DNA of 64,000 nucleotides from CBDFKJ01 sp965248805. GTDB lineage: Bacteria; Pseudomonadota; Alphaproteobacteria; UBA6615. Where the stretch lies: the NCBI GenBank assembly GCA_965248805.1, contig CBDFKJ010000009.1, forward strand, positions 806,001-870,000, in the 5' to 3' direction. How positions within the stretch are numbered: the first letter of the stretch is position 1; each line of letters begins with the position of its first letter. A program made the position numbers and the translations under genes. This document shows positions 50,315 to 60,183 of this stretch, piece after piece. The notes under the pieces are model-generated. The model worked only from the letters and a program-made list of their open reading frames with translations. It was not told where the DNA came from and did no database searches.

Positions 50315-51699
50315 TTATTGAGGGCGAGGATAATGATCAGCGATTGTTCCTGTCGCAAGACAAGCAGCAGGACCGCCAAGCCCTTGGCCGCAGCCTCTCG
50401 CGGGGTCCCGGCGCCGATCAACTGGCGCAATAGGACGCCCAGGTTGTGTCCGGCGACGTGGATCAGATAGCGCTTGCTGATGTTCTCGCGCCCGCGCAGC
50501 CAAGTGCGGCGCATGCCGCCGCGATCGAGGACCTGGGCGAAGCCCCGCTCGACCACTTCGGCGCGGAGTTTGAACGCGGCCTTCGCCACGCCCGACAGCA
50601 ATCGGTTGCGGTTGTTGTAAACGGCCCGCCGAGCGGCGTCGTCGCCGTGCCAGCGCGAGAGCCCCTTGCCCTTCGGTTCGGCGATGCGGGTCGTCCAGGC
50701 GCCGTCGGCAAGGGACTTCAGCACCTCGCGGCCGAAGTAGCCTTTGTCGGTCACCAGCTCCGCCGGTTCGTCGGCCGTCGGCGCTGCGCCCACAGCCGCC
50801 AGCTTGGCCTCGGCTGACGTCAACGTTGTCGGCAGGGTGGTCGTGTCGCCCTGATCGGCCGGATACAGCTCGGCCGCGATCACCGCCCCGGTGTCGAGGT
50901 CGACCGCGTGTTCGGGCTTGTAGGCCAGATGCGTCGTGCCGTCCTTCATCCTGGCGATTTTGGCCTCCGCGTCGAGACCCAGTCCGCATTGGAGAGTTTC
51001 TTGCCCTTGCGCCGCCGATCCATCTGCGCCAAGTCATTCGCCGCGGTCTCGATCCCGCTGTCGGCGGCCATGCGCTGCAGCATCTGGCGATAGCTTTCGC
51101 CGCTGTCGCGGCGCACGATCGAGCGCAGCGCCGCGTTCGCCTCCATGGTCGAAGCATCGACCCCAATCCGCTCGCCCTTGACCAGGCCGTGCTCGCCAAG
51201 AACGTCCAGCACCCAGGCGAACACTGCCTCATGCACCGCGTGCGGCTGCGGATCGTGCTCAACGACGAGTGGTCAGGCACACGTGTGCGCGCCTCCAGGC
51301 GCAAGAACTCACGCAGCGACAAGCTGTCGGCGCACCGCCACTCCAACGCCCGCTCACTGTCGAGGCCTTCGAAGTAGCCGACCAGGTGCATCCGGAAGTA
51401 ACGCCCCGGTGGGATTCCCGGACGTCCGATCCCTGGCGCGTAATAGGGCTCACACAGGTCCTCGGCGAACGCATCGAAACCGGCATCGACCAGCCAGCTG
51501 GTCGTAAAACACGTGGCCGGGCGAGCGAGGCATCTCTGCCCAACTGACCATCAAGTCCACCTGTCGATCCCCTTGTCGTCCCAACGCCATGACGAAGCTC
51601 CCGACTCGAACCATGCCCTCGTCACAGAGTCAGATGGCCGCGACTTTTCAACGGGCTGCTAAGGCTCGGTTACCGCGACCTGTGCGCAGCCGCAGTCGG

Positions 51700-51858
51700 T
51701 TACGCGGCGGCGATAAAGGCGTGTCGCTCGGCCTCGACCGCGATTTGCGCCAGCTCGCGGGCCAGTACCAGGTTGCCTTCGCGGCGCGCTTTGTCGACCA
51801 GCATGCGGGTCAGTTCAGCATGCGCGCGCCAAGTCTCGGTGTCGAAATCTGCGGTCAT
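51700..51858 (-). CDS. Small conserved-looking protein, 52 residues
   Basis: The frame from ATG 51858 reads MTADFDTETWRAHAELTRML and ends in a helical stretch rich in Ala, Glu and Arg (ARELAQIAVEAERHAF). A strong GGGGGAAC ribosome site lies four bases ahead of the ATG. One amphipathic helical hairpin is predicted. I do not recognise a family. It is divergent from the RNA candidate and faces the IS-A end. Confidence 0.6.
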   Translation of the reverse strand: MTADFDTETWRAHAELTRMLVDKARREGNLVLARELAQIAVEAERHAFIAAA

Positions 51859-51930
51859 CGATGTTCCCCCAAAAGAAATGCGCCCAGCCAGGGCGGCTCA
51901 GGCCTGCGATTGTCGCCTCGACATTATTAA

Positions 51931-52109
51931 CAAGACGTTGAGATTTCCGCGGCCTCGCCCGGGAGCCACGCGCGCACCCGACAGAGTCAAGCAACTCTTA
52001 AGGGTTGCGGTTCATTCTGGGTGCGGGCGCATCCCCCCGCGCCTGCGCGCCGCCATTGGCGCATCCTCCCTAGACTTGGGCCGCGCCGATGTGCTGCGGC
52101 CCTTTTTTT
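51931..52109 (+). ncRNA. Candidate structured small RNA with terminator (6S-like?)
   Basis: The stretch between two divergent genes folds into a long hairpin. Stem CGCACCC (51973-51979) pairs with GGGTGCG (52019-52025), with an inner hairpin GCAACTC-TTAA-GGGTTGC (51991-52008). G/C-rich strands continue outward with a C-rich internal loop. It ends at a strong intrinsic terminator (52078-52109). The size (about 180 bases) and long rod with internal loop recall 6S RNA, but I cannot confirm that. The 5' end is a guess. Confidence 0.4.
52078..52109 (+). terminator. Rho-independent terminator
   Basis: Stem GGGCCGC (52078-52084) pairs with GCGGCCC (52096-52102) over an 11-base loop, followed by seven T (52103-52109). 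It is a textbook intrinsic terminator on the plus strand. No coding gene precedes it on that strand for more than 400 bases outside the IS, which supports an RNA gene upstream. Confidence 0.85.
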
Positions 52110-52215
52110 CTGGGCAATGCCGCGGAAGGTGAGCCGTTGTCTGGCGCATAGGCCTGTGCGACAACGCGCCGATCGGCGATCCATCAGCCGAAGCTGCCTG
52201 GGAGGAGGGACGAGC

Positions 52216-53061
52216 ATGAAGCTGGCGAGTTTTCGGCGCGGAGGCCAGGATAGCTACGGCGTCGTTCGCGATGGCGACGTGGTTGATATCGGCGCGCGCC
52301 ACGGCGATGGCCTGGGCACCCTCAAATCCGTGCTCGCCGCCGGCGCGCTGGGCGACGTGCGCGGTCTGGCCGTGCACGCAGCCGACGCGACGGTAGAGGA
52401 GATCACGTTTCTTCCGGTCATTCCCGATCCGCAGAAGCTCATTTGCGTCGGCCTCAACTACGCCGGGCATGTCAAGGAAACCGGCCGGCCGCCGCCGGAC
52501 TATCCCGCGCTATTCCCACGCTATGCGGACGCTCAGGTTGGCCACAACCAACCGATCGTGCGGCCCCGTGCCTCGACGCGCTTCGATTGGGAGGGTGAGC
52601 TCGCCTTCGTCATCGGAACCGGGGGCCGGCATATCGCCGAAGCGGACGCGCTGTCCCACATTGCCGGCTATACGTGCGTAAATGACGGCTCGATACGCGA
52701 CTGGCAGCGTCACACCAGCCAGTTCATGCCGGGCAAGAATTTCTGGCACAGCGGCGCCTGCGGGCCGTGGATGGTGACGGCCGACGAGATCCCCGACCCG
52801 TCCAAACTGACGCTCACAACCCGCGTCAACGGTGAGGAGATGCAGCGGACATCGACCGATGACCTGATCTTCGACGTACCGCAACTCGTCGCCTACATCT
52901 CGACCTTCACGCCGCTATCGCCGGGCGATATCGTATCGACCGGCACACCGAGCGGTGTCGGCGCGTTTCGCGATCCGCCCGTGTTCATGAAGGCCGGTGA
53001 CGTCGTCGAGGTGGAAATCACGGGCATCGGCGTGCTGCGCAACACGGTCGTGGACGAATAG
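52216..53061 (+). CDS. Fumarylacetoacetate hydrolase-family protein
   Basis: The 281-residue protein starts MKLASFRRGGQDSYGVVRDG with an AGGAGG site. It has the FAH core: KLICVGLNYAGHVKE (catalytic His region), FDWEGELAFVIGTGG with metal-binding acidic residues, and SPGDIVSTGTPSGVGAF. Members hydrolyse or decarboxylate beta-diketo or acylpyruvate compounds in aromatic degradation. The exact substrate is unclear. The gene is intact and followed 18 bases later by the AceE-like pseudogene, so they may form one unit. Confidence 0.9.
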   Translation: MKLASFRRGGQDSYGVVRDGDVVDIGARHGDGLGTLKSVLAAGALGDVRGLAVHAADATVEEITFLPVIPDPQKLICVGLNYAGHVKETGRPPPDYPALFPRYADAQVGHNQPIVRPRASTRFDWEGELAFVIGTGGRHIAEADALSHIAGYTCVNDGSIRDWQRHTSQFMPGKNFWHSGACGPWMVTADEIPDPSKLTLTTRVNGEEMQRTSTDDLIFDVPQLVAYISTFTPLSPGDIVSTGTPSGVGAFRDPPVFMKAGDVVEVEITGIGVLRNTVVDE

Positions 53062-53079
53062 GCGCACCGGCGCGACTGC

Positions 53080-55505
53080 ATGAAGGAGCGCCCTCCCATC
53101 ACCGCGGCGCCAGGTCCCGTCTCCGACACCGTCGCCATGCTGCAGGCGATCGAGCAAAAGATCCTGTGGCTGTCGTGCTGGATGGTGCATCACGCCAAAA
53201 CCACGTGCGCCCGTCACGCGATGGGCTCAAGGTCGGCGGGCACCAGGCGTCGTGCGCATCGGCGACGACGCTCCTGACCGCGCTCTTCATGCACACGCTG
53301 CGGCCGCACGATCGCGTCGCGGTCAAGCCGCACGCCTCACCGGTATTTCACGCCATACAGTATCTGCTCGGGAAGCAGCCGCGGGCGGCCTTGGAGAGCT
53401 TCCGCGCCTTCGGCGGCGCGCAATCCTATCCTTCGCGCACCAAAGACGGCGACGACCCCACCGGCTCGGTCGGTCTCGGTGTCGGCGCGACGTTGTTCGC
53501 GGCTCTGGTGCGCGACTATGTGCGTCTGCATGGCATGGCGCCTGACGACCGTGCGGACGGGCGCATGGTTGCGCTGCTGGGCGACGCCGAACTCGATGAG
53601 GGCAACGTCTTCGAGGCGCTGCTGGAAGGTTGGAAGCATGACGTCCGCGGCCTGTGGTGGATCGTCGACTACAATCGTCATTCGCTGGACAGCGTGGTCA
53701 ACGACTATCTGTTCCAGCGCATCCAGGATTTCTTCCGCTCCGTCGGCTGGCGGGTCGTCTATCTGAAGTATGGTAGGCATTTGCAGCGGGCCTTCGAGGG
53801 GCCGGCCGGCGAGGCGCTCAAGCGCTGGATCGACGACTGCCCCAATCAGCGTTACTCGGCGTTGACCTTCAAGGGCCGACCGGCCTGGCGAGAGCATTTG
53901 CGTCAGGACCTCGCCGGCACGTCGGGGTTGAAGGCGCTGCTGGATGGTCACGATGATGACGCGTTGCATGCGCTTATGACCAATCTCGGCGGGCACGACA
54001 TGGAAAGCGTGCTCGACGCCTTCGCCGGCGCCGATGGCGACACCCCGCATTGCTTCGTCGCCTACACCATCAAGGGCCATCGGCTGGCGTTGGCGGGACA
54101 TAAGGACAACCACGCGGGCCTGATGACGGTCGAGCAGATGGCGCAGTTCCAGGAGATGCACGGCATCCAGACGGGCCAGGAATGGGCGCCGGCGGCCGGC
54201 CTTGACGTCGACGCCGAGGCGTTACGGCAGTTCCTCGAAAACGTGCCGTTTCGCCAGCGGCCGCGATCGGCTGCGCCACCGATCATTGCGGTCGGCGAAC
54301 TCCGCCCGCCGAAGGCGGATAGCATTTCCACCCAAGACGCGTTTGGCCGCATCCTGAACGACCTCGCGCGCCGCGACGACGATCTGGCGCGCGCGATCGT
54401 GACCACATCGCCCGACGTTTCCGTCTCGACCAATCTCGGCGGCTGGGTCAATCAGCGCGGTGTGTTCCGCCGCGAGGCGTTCGCCGATCTGTTTCGCGCC
54501 GATCATGTCGCGTCCATCCTCAAATGGGAGCAGCTCCCCACCGGCCAGCACATTGAGCTGGGCATTGCCGAAAACAATCTGTTCCTGCTGCTTACCGCAT
54601 TGGGGCTGGCGCACGACCTGTTCGGCGCGCGGCTGCTGCCGGTGGGTACGCTCTACGATCCCTTCGTGTGCCGCGGGCTGGATGCGCTGAACTATGCCTG
54701 TTACCAGGATGCGCGGTTCATCGTCGTGGGCACGCCGTCCGGTGTGGCACTGGCGCCCGAGGGTGGTGCCCACCAATCGGTATCGACGCCGCTGATCGGC
54801 ATGGCGCAGGACGGCATCGCCGCCTTCGAGCCTGCGTTCGCCGACGAGTTGGCCACGATTCTCGGCTGGGCGTTCGACTATTTGCAGCGCGACGGCAGCG
54901 GCGAGTCGGAGATCGAATGGCTGCGCGACGTCGAAGGCGGTTCGGTCTATTTGCGGCTATCGACGCGGCCCGTCGCCCAGATTGAGCGCAACATCGACGA
55001 CAGCCTGCGCACCGGCATGATGGCGGGCGGCTACTGGCTCGCCGCGCCGGAGCCCGGGGCCGAGCTCGCCATCGTCTACGCGGGCGCCGTTGCGCCCGAG
55101 GCGATCGCGGCGCATGCGCAGCTGGCACAGGACCTGCCCGGCGCCGGGCTGCTCGCCGTGACATCCGCCGACCGCTTGAACGCCGGCTGGCATGCGGCCG
55201 AACGGGCGCGGCAGACGAGCGTCGCCGATGCGCGCGCGCATGTCGAGCGACTGCTGGCGCCGCTGGCGCCGGACGCCGGGCTGGTGACGGTCGTGGACGG
55301 CCATCCGGCGACGCTCGCCTGGCTCGGCGGTGTCGCCGGCCATCGCGTGCGCGCGCTCGGCGTCGAGCATTTTGGCCAGTCGGGCGATATCCCGGATTTG
55401 TTCCGCCACTATCGTATCGACGCCGACGCCATCGTCGATGCCTGCGCCGCCGCGCTGCTCGCGCGGGCCCATCGAAACACCGGCGCGACCATTAGCGCAC
55501 GGTAA
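53080..55505 (+). pseudogene. Transketolase/AceE-like TPP enzyme, frameshifted near start
   Basis: The start region (ATG 53080, MKERPPITAAPGPVSDTVAM) is followed near 53200 by a shift at an A4 run. From there the second frame continues HVRPSRDGLKVGGHQASC through to 55505, about 770 residues. The TPP-binding motif is LLGDAELDEGNVFEALLEGW followed by DYNRHSLD. The C-terminal pyrimidine and transketolase-C domains are complete. Only a two-base excess (or one-base loss) in the A-run breaks the gene, so a sequencing error or a translation start within the second frame (GTG 53166) are alternatives. It resembles homodimeric pyruvate dehydrogenase E1, but the substrate is uncertain. Confidence 0.78.
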
Positions 55506-55581
55506 GGGAAAGCGTGTCGTCCGCCGGACGAGTGATCACGCTCTCCTTCCCGATTGTTTCCAGGTTCGGCCTGTTGCCGAA

Positions 55582-56148
55582 TCAGGCGCGCGAGACCTGC
55601 CCCGTGATATTGATGGTTTCGGCCATCATGCCGTGCACGGGCGAGTATTTGCAGAGCTTGTGGATGGTCTCCATCTCCTCGTCGCTCACATCGCCGCTGA
55701 CCTTCACGTCGTATCCGATCGTTCCCAGACACGAGCCGTGTTCTTCGGGCCCCTTGATGGCGAAGAGCACACGTGGGTCCACGGTGGTTCGCACCGTGAT
55801 TTCGAGGCCCGCCGTGTCGATCCCCAACCGGGCGGCATTGAGGGTGATCGAATTGATGAGGCATGCCGCAGTCGAAGCGAGCGCCATTTCGACCGGCTCC
55901 ATGCGGTCGGTCGATCCCTCCATGCCCATCCCCCGCCAAGCCCCGAAGGGGAAGGTATAGTGGCGCGTCGGCCGGTCGATGGTGGTGTCGTCCAACCCGA
56001 AACGACCGACGTGAATCATGCTCCGCCCAGCCTGTCCTTCGTAGACCGCCTCGGCCTCCAGATGTAGCTTGCCTTTGTCTGGGTTGTCTTGGAGGAATGC
56101 GCGGAAGCCTTCCAGGGTGTCGATGTTGATACTCTGGCGGGTTGTCAT
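55582..56148 (-). CDS. OsmC-family peroxiredoxin-like protein
   Basis: The 188-residue protein starts MTTRQSINIDTLEGFRAFLQ. It has MALASTAACLINSITLNAAR and later ETIHKLCKYSPVHGMM, placing two cysteines as in the OsmC/Ohr fold. Proteins of this group reduce organic hydroperoxides through the reactive Cys. The protein appears intact with a GGAGAC site upstream. It is divergent from the broken AraC regulator, a plausible regulatory pairing. Confidence 0.85.
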   Translation of the reverse strand: MTTRQSINIDTLEGFRAFLQDNPDKGKLHLEAEAVYEGQAGRSMIHVGRFGLDDTTIDRPTRHYTFPFGAWRGMGMEGSTDRMEPVEMALASTAACLINSITLNAARLGIDTAGLEITVRTTVDPRVLFAIKGPEEHGSCLGTIGYDVKVSGDVSDEEMETIHKLCKYSPVHGMMAETINITGQVSRA

Positions 56149-56252
56149 CGGCGTCTCCTTTGGGTTGGCGCAATGACAATACTAAGCAGCGTGGGGTGCC
56201 TTATGGTCGTCGACCCGTCCTCTATCGTCAGGCGTTTGTTTGCGGTCCAGTC

Positions 56253-57234
56253 ATGTTGACCTTCGATCTGCTTTGCAGAGGCCTGGACGTAAACATTTCG
56301 GCTACTTGCGAGATCCGGCAGGACGCCGCGTTCGTTCTATCCGAAGACGAGGACACGGCCGTTCACTACGTCCTCTCTGGCGAGGGCGTGGCGTGGCGGG
56401 CAACCGGCGAGGCGACCGAGCTTTCACCGCATACGGTCATGATCGTGCCACCCGGTTCCCGTTTGACCATCACAAGCGATGCGGGTCGGCCGCTCAATTT
56501 GGCGGAGCCCAAGTGCGAGCCGCTCGCGCCCGGCGGATGGAATTTGTTGACGGTCGGCGATGCGCCGCAGGGAATTACGCTGGCCTGCGGTTACGTGCAC
56601 GCGCGCTACGTTCAGGTTACCGAACTGTTCGATTACCTGCGCGAGCCCTTGATCCAGAATGCGGCCGAAGACCGGAGTTTTCGCGAACCCTTTCATCACC
56701 TGCTCGAAGAGTTGGCGGAACCCAAACCCGGCACCAAGGTGCTGGCCGAGATGCTCATGAAACAGTGCCTGATCGCGCTGCTGCGCAGCCAGTCGGAGAC
56801 GTCAGGCGAGTGTTTCGTGCCGTGGCTGGCGGCGATCGGCGATCAGTCGCTGGGTCGGGCCCTGGCGGCGATGCTGGATGCGCCCCAGGCGAATCACACG
56901 CTGGAGAGTCTTGGCGATGTTGCCGGAATAAGCCGAGGCGCCTTCGCGGAGCGCTTCAGAGAGACGTTCGGCCGCACCGGAGATCCGGCTCCGTCGCGCC
57001 GCGCATCTACTCACGGCGACAAACCTGCCGGTCAAGACGATTGCGTTTCAGGTCGGCTTCGACAGCCGCAGCTATTTCTCCCGCGCATTCAAGGCCTTTG
57101 TCGGCATCGATCCCGCCGGATTTCGTGCCAACCCAACCGCGCACATGCTAAATCGCGGGCGCGGCGGCAACGGCTATCCTGGGTCCGGCTCGGCGACCAC
57201 TGCGAATGAATACCTGCCGATGGAACGTGTTTAA
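56253..57234 (+). pseudogene. AraC-family regulator, frameshift between DNA-binding helices
   Basis: The N-terminal cupin part (MLTFDLLCRGLDVNISATCE, then VHYVLSGEGVAWR) and first helix-turn-helix (ANHTLESLGDVAGISRGAFA) are in one frame. Near 56985 the frame shifts and the second helix-turn-helix (LPVKTIAFQVGFDSRSYFSR) follows in another, ending at TAA 57232-57234. AraC proteins need both helix motifs to bind DNA, so activity should be lost. The cupin_6 type sensor would have bound an unknown small molecule. Its stop overlaps the convergent GFA gene by four bases. Confidence 0.82.
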
Positions 57235-57644
57235 TCCTCGTCCGTCGTGCGCGCGAAGCGGGGTAGGGAATCGGCCATGTGCAGCCAGGGTACCTGTTCC
57301 TCTGTATAGACGTGGGCCTGCGGCGCGAGCTCACCCGGATCGTCGAGGGTGCCGAGGTGGACGTGCACTTCGTCCGGCCAGCGATCGCCCTCAAAAGTAA
57401 GTGGCGTCCCGCACGCCAAACAGAACCCGCGCGCGACTCCGGGTGATGACTGGTGAGCCGCCGCTTTGCCCTGCGTATAGGCGAAGCCATCGTGCGCGAT
57501 CCCGGCGTAGGTCGCAAAGGCCGCGCCGGTCTGCCGGCGGCAGCTGTCGCAGTGACAATGGGCGACCCACTTGGGCGCGCCGGTGATGCGGTAGCGCACG
57601 GCCCCGCACAGGCTGCCGCCGGTGAGTGAAGAGCTTGCCGGCAT
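57231..57644 (-). CDS. GFA (Mss4-like) family zinc protein
   Basis: The 137-residue protein has the zinc-binding pattern of the GFA fold: GGSLCGAVRY, AHCHCDSCRRQTGAAF and FCLACGTPLTFEG, supplying the usual seven cysteines. Some members form the glutathione-formaldehyde adduct; most have unknown roles. The protein is of normal length and intact, starting 49 bases from the divergent hydratase gene. Confidence 0.87.
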   Translation of the reverse strand: MPASSSLTGGSLCGAVRYRITGAPKWVAHCHCDSCRRQTGAAFATYAGIAHDGFAYTQGKAAAHQSSPGVARGFCLACGTPLTFEGDRWPDEVHVHLGTLDDPGELAPQAHVYTEEQVPWLHMADSLPRFARTTDED

Positions 57645-57693
57645 AGCGAACCTCTCTTGGTTGTACGGCGCCTAGCGCATAGTCTGGGCGGCG

Positions 57694-58494
57694 GTGGATG
57701 ACAAGCTCACACACGGGCGCCGATGGATCGGGCGGGTCGAGACCGCGACCGACGTCATCGACGGCGGACGCGCGCGCGCCATGCAGGCCACGCTCGACGA
57801 TCCCGGCCCGCCATTGGCCGACGGCGATCCTCTGCCACTGCTGTGGCAGTGGCTGTATTTCTGGCATCTGGCCCCGACTGCTGGCTTGGGAGCCGTCGAT
57901 TTGCCGCGGCGCATGTGGGCCGGATGCCGCGTTTTGGAACAGCGGCCACTCATTGTCGGCCGAACCGTCACAAGGCGGGCGTCGATTGCCGACATCCAGG
58001 CGAAGTCGGGGAGGGGCGGTGACCTGGTGTTTGTCACGCTCCGGCACGTGTACGCCGACTCCGAAGGCGATTGCGGGCAAGAGGACGTGGACATCGCCTT
58101 CCACGCGCCGGCCGGTCCGGCGCCGGGACGCCCTGCGCCCAAGGGCGCCGATTGGCGCCTAAAGCTGACGCCGGGTCCCGTTCTCCTGTTCCGCTATTCC
58201 GCGCTCACGTTCAACGGCCACCGCATCCACTACGATCGGGGCTACGCGACGCACGACGAGGGCTATGACGATGTCCTGGTGCACGGGCCGCTCCTGGCAA
58301 CGCTGCTCAGCGAACTCGCGCGTCGCCCTGGGCAGGTCGAGCGCCCGCATGTGTTCGAGTGCCGCGCCGTCCGCCCGTGCTTTGCCGGCCGCACGCCGGA
58401 ACTGGCCGGCGCGCAAAGCGGCGCAGGAGCCGAGTTGTGGGCGACCGACGCCGACGGTTTCGTGGCGATGCACGGCACCGTCGGGTGGAATTGA
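57694..58494 (+). CDS. MaoC-like acyl-CoA hydratase (mesaconyl/3-methylfumaryl-CoA type)
   Basis: The 266-residue double hot-dog protein has a FAS1-like N-terminal part (PLPLLWQWLYFWHLAP) and the catalytic hydratase part FRYSALTFNGHRIHYDRGYA, then VLVHGPLLATLL. This arrangement, with an HxxxxD-like pair in HYDR and the VHGPL end, is that of mesaconyl-C4-CoA or 3-methylfumaryl-CoA hydratases (Mch). These hydrate C4-C5 dicarboxyl-CoA esters. The exact substrate is inferred only. It starts near 57694 (GTG), is intact and precedes the Rieske gene. Confidence 0.78.
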   Translation: MDDKLTHGRRWIGRVETATDVIDGGRARAMQATLDDPGPPLADGDPLPLLWQWLYFWHLAPTAGLGAVDLPRRMWAGCRVLEQRPLIVGRTVTRRASIADIQAKSGRGGDLVFVTLRHVYADSEGDCGQEDVDIAFHAPAGPAPGRPAPKGADWRLKLTPGPVLLFRYSALTFNGHRIHYDRGYATHDEGYDDVLVHGPLLATLLSELARRPGQVERPHVFECRAVRPCFAGRTPELAGAQSGAGAELWATDADGFVAMHGTVGWN

Positions 58495-58575
58495 AGCAGG
58501 TGCCTTGACCGAAAACTTGCCGATGCCTAGCCTCGCGCCGCTGGCGGCGGAAGAAATCGACGTGGGAACCAATTC

Positions 58576-58908
58576 ATGACCGACGAGCAGGCGGTGGAGT
58601 GGCATCGCGTGGCGAGCCTGAGTGACATCGTGCCGGACGAACCAAAGGGCGTGCGCGTCGGTCAAAGGCTTGTGGCGCTGTTCAATCTCGGCGGCACGAT
58701 CTACGCCACCGACAACATCTGCAGCCACGAGTTCGCCGAACTCTCCGATGGTTTTGTCGACGGCGAGACGATCGAATGTCCATTGCATCAGGCGCGCTTC
58801 CACATCCCAACCGGCAAGGTGCTCGATCCGCCGGCGACGGAAGATCTGCCGGTCTTTCCGGTGCGCGTCGATGGTGAGGACGTGTTCGTCGGGCTACCGA
58901 AGACTTAG
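58576..58908 (+). CDS. Rieske [2Fe-2S] ferredoxin
   Basis: The 110-residue protein has the two cluster-binding boxes: NICSHEFAELSDG (Cys-x-His) and CPLHQARFHIPTGK (Cys-x2-His), spaced as in dioxygenase ferredoxins of the biphenyl/naphthalene type. It passes electrons from a flavin reductase to an oxygenase. The reductase follows 24 bases later. No oxygenase component lies in the window, so the partner must be elsewhere. Confidence 0.9.
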   Translation: MTDEQAVEWHRVASLSDIVPDEPKGVRVGQRLVALFNLGGTIYATDNICSHEFAELSDGFVDGETIECPLHQARFHIPTGKVLDPPATEDLPVFPVRVDGEDVFVGLPKT

Positions 58909-58932
58909 CGCCCGGTCACGGCGTCGGGGGCG

Positions 58933-60171
58933 ATGTCCAGCGACGAAACCATCGTCATCATCGGCGCCGGTCAGGGCGGCGGTTGCGCCGCGGCGGCATT
59001 GCGCCAACACGGCTACGCCGGGCGCGTAACCATCGTCGGCGACGAGCTGCATCCGCCCTATGAGCGGCCGCCGCTGTCGAAGCAGGTGCTCACCGGTGAG
59101 CGCGAGCCCGGCAGCACGCACCTCTTCGCGCGCAGCGCCTATGACGAACAGAACATCGAGCTTCGTCTCGGCGAACGCGTCGAAGCGCTCGATCGCACGT
59201 CGCAGCGGCTGCGTGTCGGCGACGGGGCCGATCTTGCCTATGACCGGCTGATCATCGCCACGGGCGCCCGACCGCGCCGGCTCGCGCTGCCTGGCTCCGA
59301 CCTCGCCGGTGTTTTCTATCTGCGCGGCATCGACGATGCGCTGGCGATCCGCGCCGCCATGGCGCGCGGTATGCGGGTCGCCATTGTCGGCGGCGGCTAC
59401 ATTGGGCTGGAAGTCGCGGCGGCGGCGGTCAAGCGCGGCTGTCGGGCAACGATCCTGGAGGCGCAGGAGCGCTGCCTCGGCCGCGTGCTCGCGCCGGAGA
59501 TCGCGAGTTACATTGAACAGGCGCACGATCGTCATGGCGTCGATTTGCGCACCGGTGTTGGCATCACCGCCTTCGACGGAACCGGCGGACAGGTGCGCCG
59601 GGTCTTATGCGCCGACGAAGCGGTCATCGACGTCGACGTGGTCGTGGTCGGCATCGGCATCGTGCCCAATATCGAGCTGGCGGCCGCGGCGGGCTTCGCC
59701 GTCGACAACGGCATCGTCGTCGATGAGTATGGCCGCACCTCCGACGCGGCTGTCCGCGCGGCCGGCGACGTCACCAATCATCCAAACCCGATCTCGGGTC
59801 GGCGCCTGCGTTTGGAATCCTGGCAGAACGCTCAGAATCAAGCGGCGGCGGTGGCGCGTGCGCTGTGCGGAGAGCCGGCGCCTTATGCGGAGGTCCCGTG
59901 GTTCTGGTCGGACCAGTACGACATCAACCTGCAATCGGTTGGCGTCGCCGAACGCTGGGATCGGCTGATCGTGCGCGGTGACATGGCCGGCGGTGCGTTC
60001 AGCGCGTTCTATTTGAATAATGGAAAGTTGGTCGCTGCAAACGCAATCAACAGCGCACGCGACATTCCAATTGCGCGCCGATTGATCGCCACCAACGCGA
60101 CCCTCGATGCCGACGCGCTTGCGGATCCAGCGCTGTCGCTGCGCGATATTCTTAGATCGGTTTCGGCGTAA
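58933..60171 (+). CDS. Ferredoxin reductase, FAD/NAD(P)H type
   Basis: The 412-residue protein has VIIGAGQGGGCAAAALRQHG (FAD site), VAIVGGGYIGLEVAAAAVKR (NADH site), the ATG motif LIIATGARPRRL and a C-terminal reductase part WFWSDQYDINLQSVG. It is the usual BphA4-like partner of Rieske ferredoxins, moving electrons from NADH. Possible start is ATG 58933. The gene is intact; its end is 13 bases from the convergent rplI. Confidence 0.92.
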   Translation: MSSDETIVIIGAGQGGGCAAAALRQHGYAGRVTIVGDELHPPYERPPLSKQVLTGEREPGSTHLFARSAYDEQNIELRLGERVEALDRTSQRLRVGDGADLAYDRLIIATGARPRRLALPGSDLAGVFYLRGIDDALAIRAAMARGMRVAIVGGGYIGLEVAAAAVKRGCRATILEAQERCLGRVLAPEIASYIEQAHDRHGVDLRTGVGITAFDGTGGQVRRVLCADEAVIDVDVVVVGIGIVPNIELAAAAGFAVDNGIVVDEYGRTSDAAVRAAGDVTNHPNPISGRRLRLESWQNAQNQAAAVARALCGEPAPYAEVPWFWSDQYDINLQSVGVAERWDRLIVRGDMAGGAFSAFYLNNGKLVAANAINSARDIPIARRLIATNATLDADALADPALSLRDILRSVSA

Positions 60172-60183
60172 CGCCGGGCGCGC

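Larger units (their letters stand above)
48779..51658 (-). mobile_element. IS-A element copy 3, interrupted by IS-B
   Basis: The left end is 48779-48860 and the rest resumes at about 50315, giving about 1422 bp without the inner element. It shares the 7-base deletion and frameshifts of the copy at 12133. Flanks are TTAA at left and CTAA at right, so the target duplication is imperfect. Left of it is the cheY upstream region; to the right is a small gene and an RNA candidate. Confidence 0.9.
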
